From contig JBHENN010000001.1 of NCBI GenBank assembly GCA_046262015.1, positions 1 through 36,406 on the forward strand: 36,406 nt of DNA, read 5' to 3'. Origin of the DNA: JBHENN01 sp046262015 (lineage in GTDB: Bacteria > Actinomycetota > CADDZG01 > WHSQ01). The notes under the pieces are model-generated. The model saw only the letters and a program-made list of their open reading frames with translations, did no database searches and had not been told where the DNA came from. A program made the translations under genes and the position numbers. Below, in pieces: positions 7,705 through 15,042 of the stretch (its first letter is position 1; each line of letters opens with the position of its first letter).

Positions 7705-8513
7705 TTCTCTCCTCTACCGCGGGCCTCGGTCCGCTTCTTCACCGCTTTGTTCTGGACCGCCCGGTACAGCGGCGGCGCCAGCAGGCGGGGGATCTCGAGC
7801 GCGTAGTACCAGCGGGGGACCACCCGCTCCGGCTTGCGGTTGACGATCGCGTCGCGGATCGCATCCGACACGTCCTGGGTCGACGCGAGCGTGTGCCTGA
7901 GCAAGCGGTCCCGTGCGAGGTCTCGCTGCGGGAAGCCCTCGGTGGGAACGAAGCCGGGGGCGACCATACTGACGCAGACACCGGAATCGGAGAGCTCGTA
8001 GAAGAGCGCCTCGGACCAACCCACGAGCGCGAACTTCGACGCGCAGTAGGCGGACGCACCCGCGACGGCGACCTTGCCGGCAACCGACGCGACGTTGACG
8101 ACGCTCGACGGGGCCGATGCCTGGAGGAGCGGCAGGAGCTCCGCGAGGCAGTACACCGCGCCCATGAAGTTGGTCTGCATCACGTTCTCGACGTTCTCGA
8201 CCCCACCGGGCACCTCGAAGACGCCGCGCTCCCCGGCGTAGCCCGCGTTGTTGATCAACACATCGCAGCGGCCGTAACGGTCCTCGACGTGCTTAGCAAG
8301 CGAGGCCACCTCGTCCCGGCGCGACACGTCGCACACGAAGTAGGAGTGACCGTGGGCCTCACCGCCCAGAGCGACGACCAGCTCGGCCAGCCGGTCCTCG
8401 CGGCGCGCCGCTACGCACACGCGCGCGCCGCTACCCGCCAGGTCGACCGCGGTGCGATGGCCGATCCCGCTGGACGCTCCGGTGACGACACAGACCTTGT
8501 CTCTGAAGTACAT
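7701..8513 (-). CDS. Short-chain dehydrogenase/reductase
   Basis: 270 residues, classical SDR. It has the cofactor motif TGASSGIG (11-18), the CDVS adenine-pocket segment (61-64), NNAG (88-91), and a catalytic triad of Ser143, Tyr156 and Lys160 in the YxxxK arrangement (YCASK). Arg38 after the second strand (AARRED) suggests NADP(H) preference. The C-terminal 50 residues are basic and include a hydrophobic stretch, as in SDRs that associate with membranes and act on lipid substrates. ATG at 8513 is chosen because the fold begins immediately after it (MYFRDKVCVVTG). Substrate cannot be inferred. Confidence 0.9.
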   Translation of the reverse strand: MYFRDKVCVVTGASSGIGHRTAVDLAGSGARVCVAARREDRLAELVVALGGEAHGHSYFVCDVSRRDEVASLAKHVEDRYGRCDVLINNAGYAGERGVFEVPGGVENVENVMQTNFMGAVYCLAELLPLLQASAPSSVVNVASVAGKVAVAGASAYCASKFALVGWSEALFYELSDSGVCVSMVAPGFVPTEGFPQRDLARDRLLRHTLASTQDVSDAIRDAIVNRKPERVVPRWYYALEIPRLLAPPLYRAVQNKAVKKRTEARGRGEN

Positions 8514-8551
8514 GGAAAGGGTCCTTTCGGTGGATACCGGGCGTCGCGCAC

Positions 8552-8577
8552 GGTTTCGCGGGCCTCCCCGTGGGTAC
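8552..8577 (+). promoter_or_regulatory. SigB/SigF-type general stress promoter
   Basis: GGTTT at 8552-8556, a 15-base spacer, then GGGTAC at 8572-8577. This matches the GTTT-N(12-17)-GGGTAT consensus used by SigB of Bacillus and SigF/SigB-type factors of actinobacteria. Transcription would begin near 8584, leaving about a 33-base leader with a strong GAGGAGGAG ribosome binding site before the ATG at 8617. The downstream product belongs to a stress-induced membrane protein family, which fits independently. Confidence 0.65.
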
Positions 8578-8616
8578 CACACCCTAGGACGGAACCACCT
8601 CGAGGAGGAGGCCCAC

Positions 8617-8883
8617 ATGTTCTGGTTGTACCTGATACTGGCCGGGGGCATCATCGGCCTGATCGCACGCTTCCTGCTGCCCGGACCCGACCCGATCGGC
8701 ATCCTGGGAACGATCCTCGTCGGCGTGGTGGGCGCGTTGATCGGCGGCGCCGCGTGGAACGCCCTCTTTCCGAACAACGACAACGAAGGCGTGGCGGTGA
8801 TCCCCGGAATCATCGTCGCGATGATCCTGCTGTTCCTCTACCGCAAGATGGCCGGAGGAAGGACCGACCGAACCGCCATCTAG
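8617..8883 (+). CDS. GlsB/YeaQ/YmgE family stress response membrane protein
   Basis: 88 residues with three hydrophobic Gly-rich segments (about 2-21, 27-48 and 60-76). The family signature is GGIIGLIARFLLPGPDP near the N-terminus, then GILGTILVGVVGALIGG. Members are small inner-membrane proteins induced by general stress; their molecular role is unknown. GAGGAGGAG at 8602-8610 is an unusually strong ribosome binding site and fixes the ATG at 8617. A SigB/SigF-type promoter sits at 8552-8577 and a hairpin terminator follows at 8937-8965. Confidence 0.93.
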   Translation: MFWLYLILAGGIIGLIARFLLPGPDPIGILGTILVGVVGALIGGAAWNALFPNNDNEGVAVIPGIIVAMILLFLYRKMAGGRTDRTAI

Positions 8884-8936
8884 CAGTCACCAGGATCCCG
8901 TCCCTCACGGTTGAGGGGGGAGGTTCGGGTTCCTGG

Positions 8937-8965
8937 GAGACGGCCCCCTGCGGGGGGCCGTTCTC
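8937..8965 (+). terminator. Hairpin terminator after the GlsB/YeaQ gene
   Basis: ACGGCCCCC (8940-8948), loop TGCG, GGGGGCCGT (8953-8961), then TCTC. The stem nearly extends through GAGA on the left and TTCTC on the right. A smaller hairpin, CCCTCA (8902-8907) / TGAGGG (8912-8917), lies just upstream. The pair sits between the convergent GlsB/YeaQ and L,D-transpeptidase genes and may serve either side. The T tract is weak. Confidence 0.6.
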
Positions 8966-9040
8966 GCGTGAGCCCAGCGCACTCACCGCTTCGGAAGCCG
9001 TCGAACAGGCCCGCGCCGCGAGCTGACGTCGCTGGCCCGA

Positions 9041-10228
9041 TCAGTGATAGATGATGATCCGCGCGCCGATCGCGGCCTTGTCCTGGATCCAGCGCGCCGT
9101 CCAGTACGGCACCCGCACGCAGCCGTGGCTCGCGGGATAGGTGGGCACGCTCGTCCAGCCATGGACCGCCCGCAACCCGTCGAAGTACGTCGGGTAGTAG
9201 AGGCCGCCGCCGCTGTAGCCGTACACCTTGCGGTAGAAGCGGAACGAGCCGTCACGCGTCGCTCCACCCGCTCCGGTCGAGACGTGGATCGCGTTGGTGA
9301 CCTTGCCATCGCGGACGGTGTAGAGGACCTGTTTGGTCTGGTCCACCTCGACATGGAAACCCGCACCGGTAACGCGTGCGCGCGGGCTGTGCGCCCGCGC
9401 CAACGCCCCCCACGCGCCCACGTCCACCGTGCCCACGCGCGCCCGGCCCTGCACCTTGTTGAACGCGCGCATGGCGTCGGCCGTGCGGTAGTCGAACCGC
9501 CGGTTGATGCCGACGAGGTGGTAGTTCAGCTCGACAAGGCGCTTCTCGAGGAGCTTGACCGTCCGGCCGTACGAGCCGGTCGTCAGCGACGGTAGCGGCG
9601 TGGTCTTGCGGCCACTGCGGCCGGTGCCCTTGAGGTGATCCGCATCCGAGAGGGTCGCCGTGGCGCGATAGGTGCCCGGCTTTCCGATGTCGAAACGGGT
9701 GTCGAACCAGCGGCCCTCGCGCAGCGAGACCCTGCGCGAGGTGACGAAGTTGCCGTTGCGGTAGAGCCGGACCCGGACGCTCTCCCCGGGATGAGCCGGT
9801 TTGACCGACCCGTTCACCCGCGATCGTCCGAAGAGAAGAACGTCACCCAACGCGGCCTTCACGATCGGGCGCACCTTCAGGGTCACGGGTTCGCTGAGAG
9901 CGGCCGCCCACTGCGCCTGTACGGTCACCTGGACATCTGGCGATAGCCGGACGGAGTAGGCGCCCGCTTCGTCCGTGACGGCGGTAGCCACGACGGCGCC
10001 GGTCTCATCGATGATGTTCACGGTCTGGTCCGCCGATGGCGGGGATACCTGACCGGAGAGATGCGAGGACCCCCCGTAGCGAAGAACGCGCGGCTCGGCG
10101 TCCAGCGTCACGGTCGGGGCCTCCTGGGCCCCCGCCGGGATCACGCTCGCCAGCAGCACGAGCAGCGCTCCGGCGGCCGCAGCCGCCAGCCGGAGCGTCG
10201 TCCGGCCTTCGGATCTATGCCTGGTCAT
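9041..10228 (-). CDS. Secreted L,D-transpeptidase (YkuD domain) with peptidoglycan-binding domain
   Basis: 395 residues. A signal peptide (basic start, hydrophobic core about 12-30, cleavage likely after AGA at 34) leads into two beta-sandwich modules (about 37-118 and 119-205). A PG_binding_1-like helical domain follows (about 213-278), then the YkuD catalytic domain. The active site HGWTSVPTYPASHGCVR gives His356, His368, Cys370 and Arg372. The enzyme would form 3-3 cross-links in peptidoglycan or attach proteins to it, outside the membrane. GAGGAG lies about 5 bases before the ATG. The 118 bases upstream (10229-10346) hold the presumed promoter; I looked for a c-di-AMP (ydaO-type) riboswitch there and saw none. 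Confidence 0.93.
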   Translation of the reverse strand: MTRHRSEGRTTLRLAAAAAGALLVLLASVIPAGAQEAPTVTLDAEPRVLRYGGSSHLSGQVSPPSADQTVNIIDETGAVVATAVTDEAGAYSVRLSPDVQVTVQAQWAAALSEPVTLKVRPIVKAALGDVLLFGRSRVNGSVKPAHPGESVRVRLYRNGNFVTSRRVSLREGRWFDTRFDIGKPGTYRATATLSDADHLKGTGRSGRKTTPLPSLTTGSYGRTVKLLEKRLVELNYHLVGINRRFDYRTADAMRAFNKVQGRARVGTVDVGAWGALARAHSPRARVTGAGFHVEVDQTKQVLYTVRDGKVTNAIHVSTGAGGATRDGSFRFYRKVYGYSGGGLYYPTYFDGLRAVHGWTSVPTYPASHGCVRVPYWTARWIQDKAAIGARIIIYH

Positions 10229-10346
10229 CGGTCTCCTCGCAAGATCGTCGCGGTCCCGCGGGCGCAGGGCTACTCGGAAACTTGGGGCAATCCGGCCCCG
10301 CGCGCAAGAGTTTGACCGCGAAAAGGTGCAGGAATTACGGACGTTG

Positions 10347-10730
10347 TTACGACCCCAGGCGGCGCGCCGCTCGCTCGAAGGGGTTGTCGTGGTAGTGGTG
10401 GCCGCCTCGTACCTTCGCCCAGAGGGAGGCCAGCAGGTACGCGGGGATCAGCAGCGGGCCCCAGCGTTCGTACTGGCGGACGTGGACGAGCTCGTGCGCC
10501 ATGGTCGCCGGGTCGAGCTCGTCGACCGCCAGGACGACGGCGCCGAACGTTATCGCCCGGTAGCGCCACCCCAGGCGCCGCGGCCAGCGGGCTCCCTCGC
10601 ATACCAGCACCCCGCGGGTGACGTAGCGGCGATCGAAGAACGGCGCCAGCGCGAGCCCGATCGCCGACGCCGGGGCTGCCCAGAGGAGAGCGAGACCCCG
10701 TCGCAACCCCCGGGGGCCGCCGGCGGTCAC
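10347..10730 (-). CDS. Small membrane protein with HExxH metalloprotease-like motif
   Basis: 127 residues beginning at a GTG (10730). A hydrophobic N-terminal segment (about 12-31) is followed by a short domain with HELVH (His79, Glu80, His83) in the context TMAHELVHVRQYERWGP. A second apolar stretch (93-105) and a conserved-looking end (DNPFERAARR, candidate third ligand Glu119) follow. The HExxH motif suggests a zinc site, but the protein is too short for a full known peptidase and no activity is established. It starts 16 bases after the aldehyde dehydrogenase stop and is probably co-transcribed with it. Confidence 0.75.
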   Translation of the reverse strand: MTAGGPRGLRRGLALLWAAPASAIGLALAPFFDRRYVTRGVLVCEGARWPRRLGWRYRAITFGAVVLAVDELDPATMAHELVHVRQYERWGPLLIPAYLLASLWAKVRGGHHYHDNPFERAARRLGS

Positions 10731-10746
10731 GAGGCCGGCGCGGGAC

Positions 10747-12177
10747 TCACAGAGGCACGTCCGAGATCACCAGCACCTTGGGCTCGGTCATCTCCGCCAT
10801 CGCCCAGCGCAGGCCCTCTCGCCCCCGGCCGGACTCTTTGGTGCCGCCGTAGGGCATCTGGTCGGCCCGGAACGCCGACACGTCGTTGACGATGATCCCG
10901 CCCACCTCGAGGTCGCGGTGCGCCTGGAAGATGCGCTCGATGTCGCGGGTGAACAGCCCGGCCTGAAGGCCGTACCTCGAGTTGTTGACCTCGGCGAGGG
11001 CACCGTCGAAGTCGCGGAAGGCGCCGACCGTTATCACCGGACCGAAGATCTCCTCGCAGCGGACCTTCATGTCCGGGCGCGTGCGAGCAAGGACGGTCGG
11101 CAGGTAGAAGGGGTCCTCCCGTTTGCCTCCGACGAGGATCTCAGCGCCCTCCTGCACCGCCTCGTCGACCCAGGCGGAGACGCGCTCGAGCGCGGCGTGG
11201 TCGATCAACGGCCCGACGTCCGTCTCGGGGTCGAGTGGGTCGCCGGTCTTGAGCTTCAGCACCTCGGCCGCGAGCATCTCCCCGAAGGGCTCCGCGACCT
11301 GCTCGTGGACGAGGACGCGCTGCACGGCGATGCACGATTGGCCCGCCTGGTAGTAGCCGCCGAACGCGATCCGCTGCGCCGCCTTCTCGAGGTCGGCCCC
11401 CTCGTCGATGATGACGCCGGCGTTCCCGCCGAGCTCGAGGGTCACCGCCTTCTTGACGGCCTTGGCTTTGATGCCCCAGCCGACGTCGGTCGATCCCGTG
11501 AACGAGATCTTGGCGAAGCGGCGGTCCTCCACCAGCGCCGACGAGTCGCCGCCCCCCACGGGGAGCACCGACAGCATCCCGCGTGGGAGGTCGGTCTCGA
11601 GGAAGAGCTCGCCCAGGAGCAACGCGCCGAGCGGGGTCGCGCTCGCCGGTTTCACCACGACCGGCGCGCCGACCGCGAGCGCCGGTCCCATCTTGTGCGC
11701 GACCAGGTTCACCGGGAAGTTGAACGGAGTGATGGCCAGCACCGGTCCGAGGGGGAAGCGACGAACCAGCGCGAGGCGCGCGCCGAGGGCCTCTTCGGTG
11801 TCCAGACGCATCATCTCTCCGCCCTCGCGCCGGCACTCCTCGGCGGCCCACCGGAAGGTCGACACCGCACGTGCGGCTTCGACCTTCGCCCACTTCAGCG
11901 GCTTGCCGCCCTCGCGTGCGATCAACTCGGCGACCTCGTCGGCCCGCTCCGCGAGGCGGCGCGAGATGTGGAGAAGAGCTTCGGCACGCCGGTGGACCGG
12001 CAGCTTGCGGGTCTCGTCGAACGAGCCCGCCGCGGCACTGATGGCATCCTCGACATCCGCCGCGCCGGGCTTGCCGACGGTCGCGACGATCGAGGAGTCG
12101 AAGGGGCTCGTGACATCGAAGGCATCCGCGCCCGAGCGCCACTCCCCCGCGACGAGATAGCTCTTCGATACCGGCAT
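10747..12177 (-). CDS. NAD(P)-dependent aldehyde dehydrogenase
   Basis: 476 residues, standard ALDH length. Catalytic residues are visible: Asn153 in TPFNFPVN, Lys176 in VVKPASATP, the general base Glu248 in LELGGN, and the nucleophile Cys282 in QAGQSCIAVQR. FTGSTDVG (226-233) closes the cofactor site. The QSCIAVQR form resembles lactaldehyde, glyceraldehyde-3-phosphate (GapN) and phosphonoacetaldehyde type ALDHs rather than betaine aldehyde dehydrogenase, but the substrate remains open. The ATG at 12177 is the only start that fits the family N-terminus. It is divergent from an F420-dependent oxidoreductase across a 183-base structured intergenic region and precedes the small HExxH protein. 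Confidence 0.92.
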   Translation of the reverse strand: MPVSKSYLVAGEWRSGADAFDVTSPFDSSIVATVGKPGAADVEDAISAAAGSFDETRKLPVHRRAEALLHISRRLAERADEVAELIAREGGKPLKWAKVEAARAVSTFRWAAEECRREGGEMMRLDTEEALGARLALVRRFPLGPVLAITPFNFPVNLVAHKMGPALAVGAPVVVKPASATPLGALLLGELFLETDLPRGMLSVLPVGGGDSSALVEDRRFAKISFTGSTDVGWGIKAKAVKKAVTLELGGNAGVIIDEGADLEKAAQRIAFGGYYQAGQSCIAVQRVLVHEQVAEPFGEMLAAEVLKLKTGDPLDPETDVGPLIDHAALERVSAWVDEAVQEGAEILVGGKREDPFYLPTVLARTRPDMKVRCEEIFGPVITVGAFRDFDGALAEVNNSRYGLQAGLFTRDIERIFQAHRDLEVGGIIVNDVSAFRADQMPYGGTKESGRGREGLRWAMAEMTEPKVLVISDVPL

Positions 12178-12195
12178 CGCGGTAGCGATGCTAGT

Positions 12196-12219
12196 CCTCG
12201 GCCACGGAGCCCGCCGAGG
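12196..12219 (-). repeat. Hairpin in the aldehyde dehydrogenase leader
   Basis: CCTCGGC (12196-12202) and GCCGAGG (12213-12219) are exact complements around a 10-base loop. The dyad lies 18 bases upstream of the ALDH start codon on the minus strand. It could be an operator for a dimeric regulator or a leader hairpin; no T tract follows on either strand. Confidence 0.4.
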
Positions 12220-12237
12220 CCCTGAGCGACGTTTAGT

Positions 12238-12346
12238 TGTTCGGTGGAAACCCGACAGGGGCCGGCGTTTTCCGAAGGACGCGTGGGGAATGTTCGGGAC
12301 CCGCGCCCGACGCGGCCAGGGATACGCGTGTCCCGACCACCGAACA
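12238..12346 (+). promoter_or_regulatory. Candidate structured leader RNA ahead of the F420-dependent oxidoreductase
   Basis: TGTTCGGTGG (12238-12247) and its exact complement CCACCGAACA (12337-12346) bracket 89 bases and end one base before the AGGAG ribosome binding site (12348-12352). Inside, TCGGGA (12294-12299) pairs with TCCCGA (12331-12336), stacking directly on the outer stem. It encloses CCGCG-CCCGA-CGCGG (12301-12315). A competing hairpin GGGATACGCGTGTCCC (12319-12334) uses the same bases, and a second TGTTCGG (12291-12297) could replace the outer 5' strand. This looks like a switching 5' leader, but I recognise no known riboswitch class. A looped DNA operator with two half-sites is the main alternative. 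Confidence 0.45.
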
Positions 12347-12360
12347 CAGGAGCGTCCGCT

Positions 12361-13317
12361 ATGGCCGAGATCGGCTACTCGTTGTCCAGTGAGGAGCACG
12401 GCGCTCGGGACCTCGTACGCCTCGCCCGGCGCGCCGAAGAGGCCGGGTTCCCCTTCGCCTTGATCTCGGATCACTACCACCCGTGGATCGACCGCCAGGG
12501 CCAGAGCCCGTTCGTGTGGGGCGTGATCGGGGGAATCGCCGTCGGGACCGAGCGGCTCCGGCTGGGCACCGGGGTCACCTGTCCCATCGGGCGCATCCAC
12601 CCCGCAGTGATCGCGCAGGCGGCGGCGACCGCGGCGAGCATGATGCCGGGACGCTTCTTCCTCGGGCTGGGCACCGGCGAGAACCTGAACGAGCACATCC
12701 TCGGCGAGAAGTGGCCCCAGCCTGCGGTCCGGCTGGAGATGCTCGAAGAGGCGATCCACATCATCCGGAGGCTGTGGGAGGGCGGCTTCAAGAGCCACCG
12801 CGGCGAGCACTTCACGGTCGAGAACGCCCGCCTCTACTCCCTGCCCGAGGAGCCGCCCCCGATCCTGGTCGCGGGCAATGGGCGCAAGGCAGCCGAGCTC
12901 GCCGCCCGGGTGGCCGACGGGTTCATCGGGGTCGCTCCGGACCCCGACGTGGTCGAGGCGTTCGCCACCGCCGGCGGAGAGGGCCTGCCTCGCTACGGCC
13001 AGGTGACGGTGTGCTGGGCCGAGACCGAGGAGCAGGCCACGAAGACCGCACACGAATGGTGGCCGAACGCGGGGATCAAGGGCGAGCTCTCGGTCGAGCT
13101 TCCCCTACCGCGCCACTTCGAGCAGGCCGCCGAGATGGTCGACGAAGAAGACATCGCGGAGACGCTCGCGTGCGGACCCGACCCGGACCTCCACCTCGAG
13201 CACATCACAAGGTTCATCGACGCGGGCTACGACCACGTCTACGTGCACCAGGTTGGCCCCGACCAAGAAGGTTTCTTCCGGTTCTACGAAGAGAGCGTCT
13301 TGCCGAAGCTGGGGTGA
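12361..13317 (+). CDS. F420-dependent LLM class oxidoreductase (FGD-like, TIGR03557 type)
   Basis: 318-residue TIM-barrel flavin/F420 enzyme. Alignment from memory to F420-dependent glucose-6-phosphate dehydrogenase places the catalytic residues: His38 and Trp42 in SDHYHPW and Glu107 in LGLGTGENLNE. The phosphate-binding lysines and arginine of true FGD are not apparent (the segment after GFIG is VAPDPD), so glucose-6-phosphate is unlikely as substrate. The sequence fits the broader TIGR03557 group. AGGAG at 12348-12352 sits 8 bases before the ATG. The 109-base candidate leader RNA directly precedes it. Its presence implies that the host makes coenzyme F420. Confidence 0.88.
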   Translation: MAEIGYSLSSEEHGARDLVRLARRAEEAGFPFALISDHYHPWIDRQGQSPFVWGVIGGIAVGTERLRLGTGVTCPIGRIHPAVIAQAAATAASMMPGRFFLGLGTGENLNEHILGEKWPQPAVRLEMLEEAIHIIRRLWEGGFKSHRGEHFTVENARLYSLPEEPPPILVAGNGRKAAELAARVADGFIGVAPDPDVVEAFATAGGEGLPRYGQVTVCWAETEEQATKTAHEWWPNAGIKGELSVELPLPRHFEQAAEMVDEEDIAETLACGPDPDLHLEHITRFIDAGYDHVYVHQVGPDQEGFFRFYEESVLPKLG

Positions 13318-13340
13318 CGCCCGGGGGTATCGTGCCCCCC

Positions 13341-14312
13341 ATGCTCAGGGCGGTTCGTCGGGACGACGGATGCGGATGGGAGCGGGTCGACGATCTCTCG
13401 ATCCTGTCGACGTACCACGACGAGCCCGGCGAGCTCCTGTGGGCCCAGGAGGACGTGGTCAACCTCACCGACGAGACGGTCGAGATAGTGGCCGAAGAGT
13501 TCGACCTCCACCCCCTGGCAGTCGAGGACGCGCGCACGATGCGCGGACGACCCAAGCTGGAGCAGTTCGAGAGTCATCTCTCGATCGTGCTGCACCAGCT
13601 CGAGGAGGAGAACGGTCAGCTCGAAGCGCGCCAGATCGTCTCGTTCGTCGGCGAGGGCTACGTCCTCAACGTCCACGAGGACTCACGACGCACGCTCGAC
13701 AAGACGTTGGCACGGTGGGCGTCGCTCGCGCCGGAGCAACGCTCCAAGCGCACCTACATCGTCCACACGCTGCTCGACGTCGTCGTCGACGACTACCAGG
13801 AGATAGCCGATCGCCTCGAGCTCGAGATCGAAGAGCTCGAAGAGCTTGTCCTCGAAGAGCCGAGCGTGCCGGTCGAGCGGACGCTCTACTCGCTCAAGCA
13901 GCGGGTTAGCCGCCTTCGCCGCTACGCGCTGCCGATGAGCCGCGTCCTCGACTGGCTGGTCGAGGGAGGAGGCCGCGAGCTCTTGACCCCCGAGACCCTC
14001 GGTATGTTCCGGGACATCGACGACCACCTGCTGAGGATCGCCGACCAGATCAAGAACGTCGACGACCTCTCGGACGCGGTCCTGGATCTCCGTCGCAACT
14101 CGCAGGCGGCCAGACTGAACGAGACGATCCTGCGGCTGACCGGCTGGGCCGCGATCATCGCGGTCCCCACGTTCATCGCCAGCGTTTACGGGATGAACTT
14201 CGAGCTCGTCCCTCGCTCGGGGCAGATCTTCGGCTTCTGGTTCGCGGTCGTCGTGATGGCCGCAACGAGCCTCACGCTGTACGTCTACTTCAAGAAGCGC
14301 GACTGGCTATGA
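13341..14312 (+). CDS. corA: CorA family magnesium/divalent cation transporter
   Basis: 323 residues with a large acidic cytoplasmic domain rich in coiled-coil helices (about 1-255), then two membrane segments near the C-terminus (about 260-282 and 295-315). The selectivity signature YGMNF (Gly284-Met285-Asn286) sits between them, as in all CorA. It ends with the basic tail KKRDWL. ATG at 13341 is used; a GTG at 13332 in frame is possible. The gene follows the F420 oxidoreductase by 23 bases and may be read through from it. Substrate among Mg2+, Co2+ and Ni2+ cannot be decided. Confidence 0.95.
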   Translation: MLRAVRRDDGCGWERVDDLSILSTYHDEPGELLWAQEDVVNLTDETVEIVAEEFDLHPLAVEDARTMRGRPKLEQFESHLSIVLHQLEEENGQLEARQIVSFVGEGYVLNVHEDSRRTLDKTLARWASLAPEQRSKRTYIVHTLLDVVVDDYQEIADRLELEIEELEELVLEEPSVPVERTLYSLKQRVSRLRRYALPMSRVLDWLVEGGGRELLTPETLGMFRDIDDHLLRIADQIKNVDDLSDAVLDLRRNSQAARLNETILRLTGWAAIIAVPTFIASVYGMNFELVPRSGQIFGFWFAVVVMAATSLTLYVYFKKRDWL

Positions 14313-14348
14313 GACCGAGTGCATGGGGGGCGCTGGTAAGGTCCGATC

Positions 14349-14591
14349 ATGGCCGACGGCAAGCAGAAGCGAGTGACCCAGTCGATAGTGCTCGACGCGT
14401 TCCTCACGTCCCCGGACGGACCGCTGCGCAAGGCGTACGCCGGTGAGATGCGGCGGCTCCAGAAGCTCGGCTTCCGCGAGACCGACCGCCGTCTCGGCAG
14501 CCGCGAGGATCACGTGAAGGTCACACTGGAACGCGAGATCGAGCGCTATCCCGGGGTGCCGCTTCCTCCGGTGCCTCCCTACATCTTCTAG
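14349..14591 (+). CDS. Small conserved-looking hypothetical protein, 80 aa
   Basis: Reads MADGKQKRVTQSIVLD and ends PLPPVPPYIF. Charged and mostly helical from about 10 to 65, with no signal peptide, membrane segment or cysteine. A weak AAGG lies about 8 bases before the ATG. The stop TAG is directly followed by the GTG of the cupredoxin gene, which suggests co-translation. I do not recognise the family. It is accepted as a gene because of tight packing, codon-position GC bias like its neighbours and absence of any better frame. Confidence 0.6.
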   Translation: MADGKQKRVTQSIVLDAFLTSPDGPLRKAYAGEMRRLQKLGFRETDRRLGSREDHVKVTLEREIERYPGVPLPPVPPYIF

Positions 14592-15020
14592 GTGCGACCG
14601 GTGAGGCGCTCCCTCCTCCTCGCCTCGGTGGTGGTCGCCGCCCCCCTGCTGGCCGCGTGCGGTGGCTCTGACACCGGTGGGGGCTCGTTGGCGGTGACCG
14701 CTGCGGACTTCCGTTTCGAGCCCGCCGAGCTAACCGTGCACCCCGGCACCGAAACGACCCTCGAGCTCACTAACGAGGGCGAGGTCGAGCACTCCTTCAC
14801 GTCCGACGAGCTCGGGGTCGACATCGAAGCCGAGGCGGGCGAGAGCGCCACCGCGACGTTCACCTCGCCCGACGAGGACGCCACGGTCGAGTTCCACTGC
14901 CGCTATCACCCCGACCAGATGCGGGGCACCGTGGTCGTCGGCGCCGGCGGCGGCGACACCGGAGGGGGCGCCACCCCGGGCGACGGCGCTCCGGCGGGCG
15001 AAGAGGACCTCGACTACTGA
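14592..15020 (+). CDS. Cupredoxin-like copper lipoprotein
   Basis: 142 residues. A lipoprotein signal ends LLAAC (Cys23), so the protein should be anchored outside the membrane. The folded part (about 33-118) is a plastocyanin/azurin-type beta sandwich with a full type-1 copper ligand set: His67 in EHSF, then Cys103, His106 and Met110 in FHCRYHPDQM. A Gly/Ala/acidic tail (119-142) follows. The likely role is electron carriage or copper binding. The start is GTG at 14592, immediately after the preceding stop; an in-frame GTG at 14601 is possible. A second, longer relative lies at 18253-18777. Confidence 0.85.
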   Translation: MRPVRRSLLLASVVVAAPLLAACGGSDTGGGSLAVTAADFRFEPAELTVHPGTETTLELTNEGEVEHSFTSDELGVDIEAEAGESATATFTSPDEDATVEFHCRYHPDQMRGTVVVGAGGGDTGGGATPGDGAPAGEEDLDY

Positions 15021-15042
15021 CGTAAGCGCCGGGCGCGCCGAG

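Noticed and set aside
7428..9026. 532-codon open frame spanning the phosphoesterase, SDR and GlsB genes
   Set aside because: It runs out of frame or antisense through three recognised genes and the intergenic promoter; no conserved motif.
10229..10346. c-di-AMP (ydaO) or other known riboswitch upstream of the L,D-transpeptidase gene
   Set aside because: Cell-wall hydrolase and transpeptidase genes of actinobacteria often carry one, but the conserved core elements are not visible here.
10918..12225. Long open frame opposite the aldehyde dehydrogenase gene
   Set aside because: It lies wholly on the complement of a gene with an intact ALDH active site; its His/Arg/Asp-rich composition is typical of an antisense frame in high-GC coding DNA.
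13323..13332. GGGTAT before corA as a second SigB-type promoter
   Set aside because: The -10-like GGGTAT has no GTTT at 12-17 bases upstream and lies within 11 bases of the start codon.
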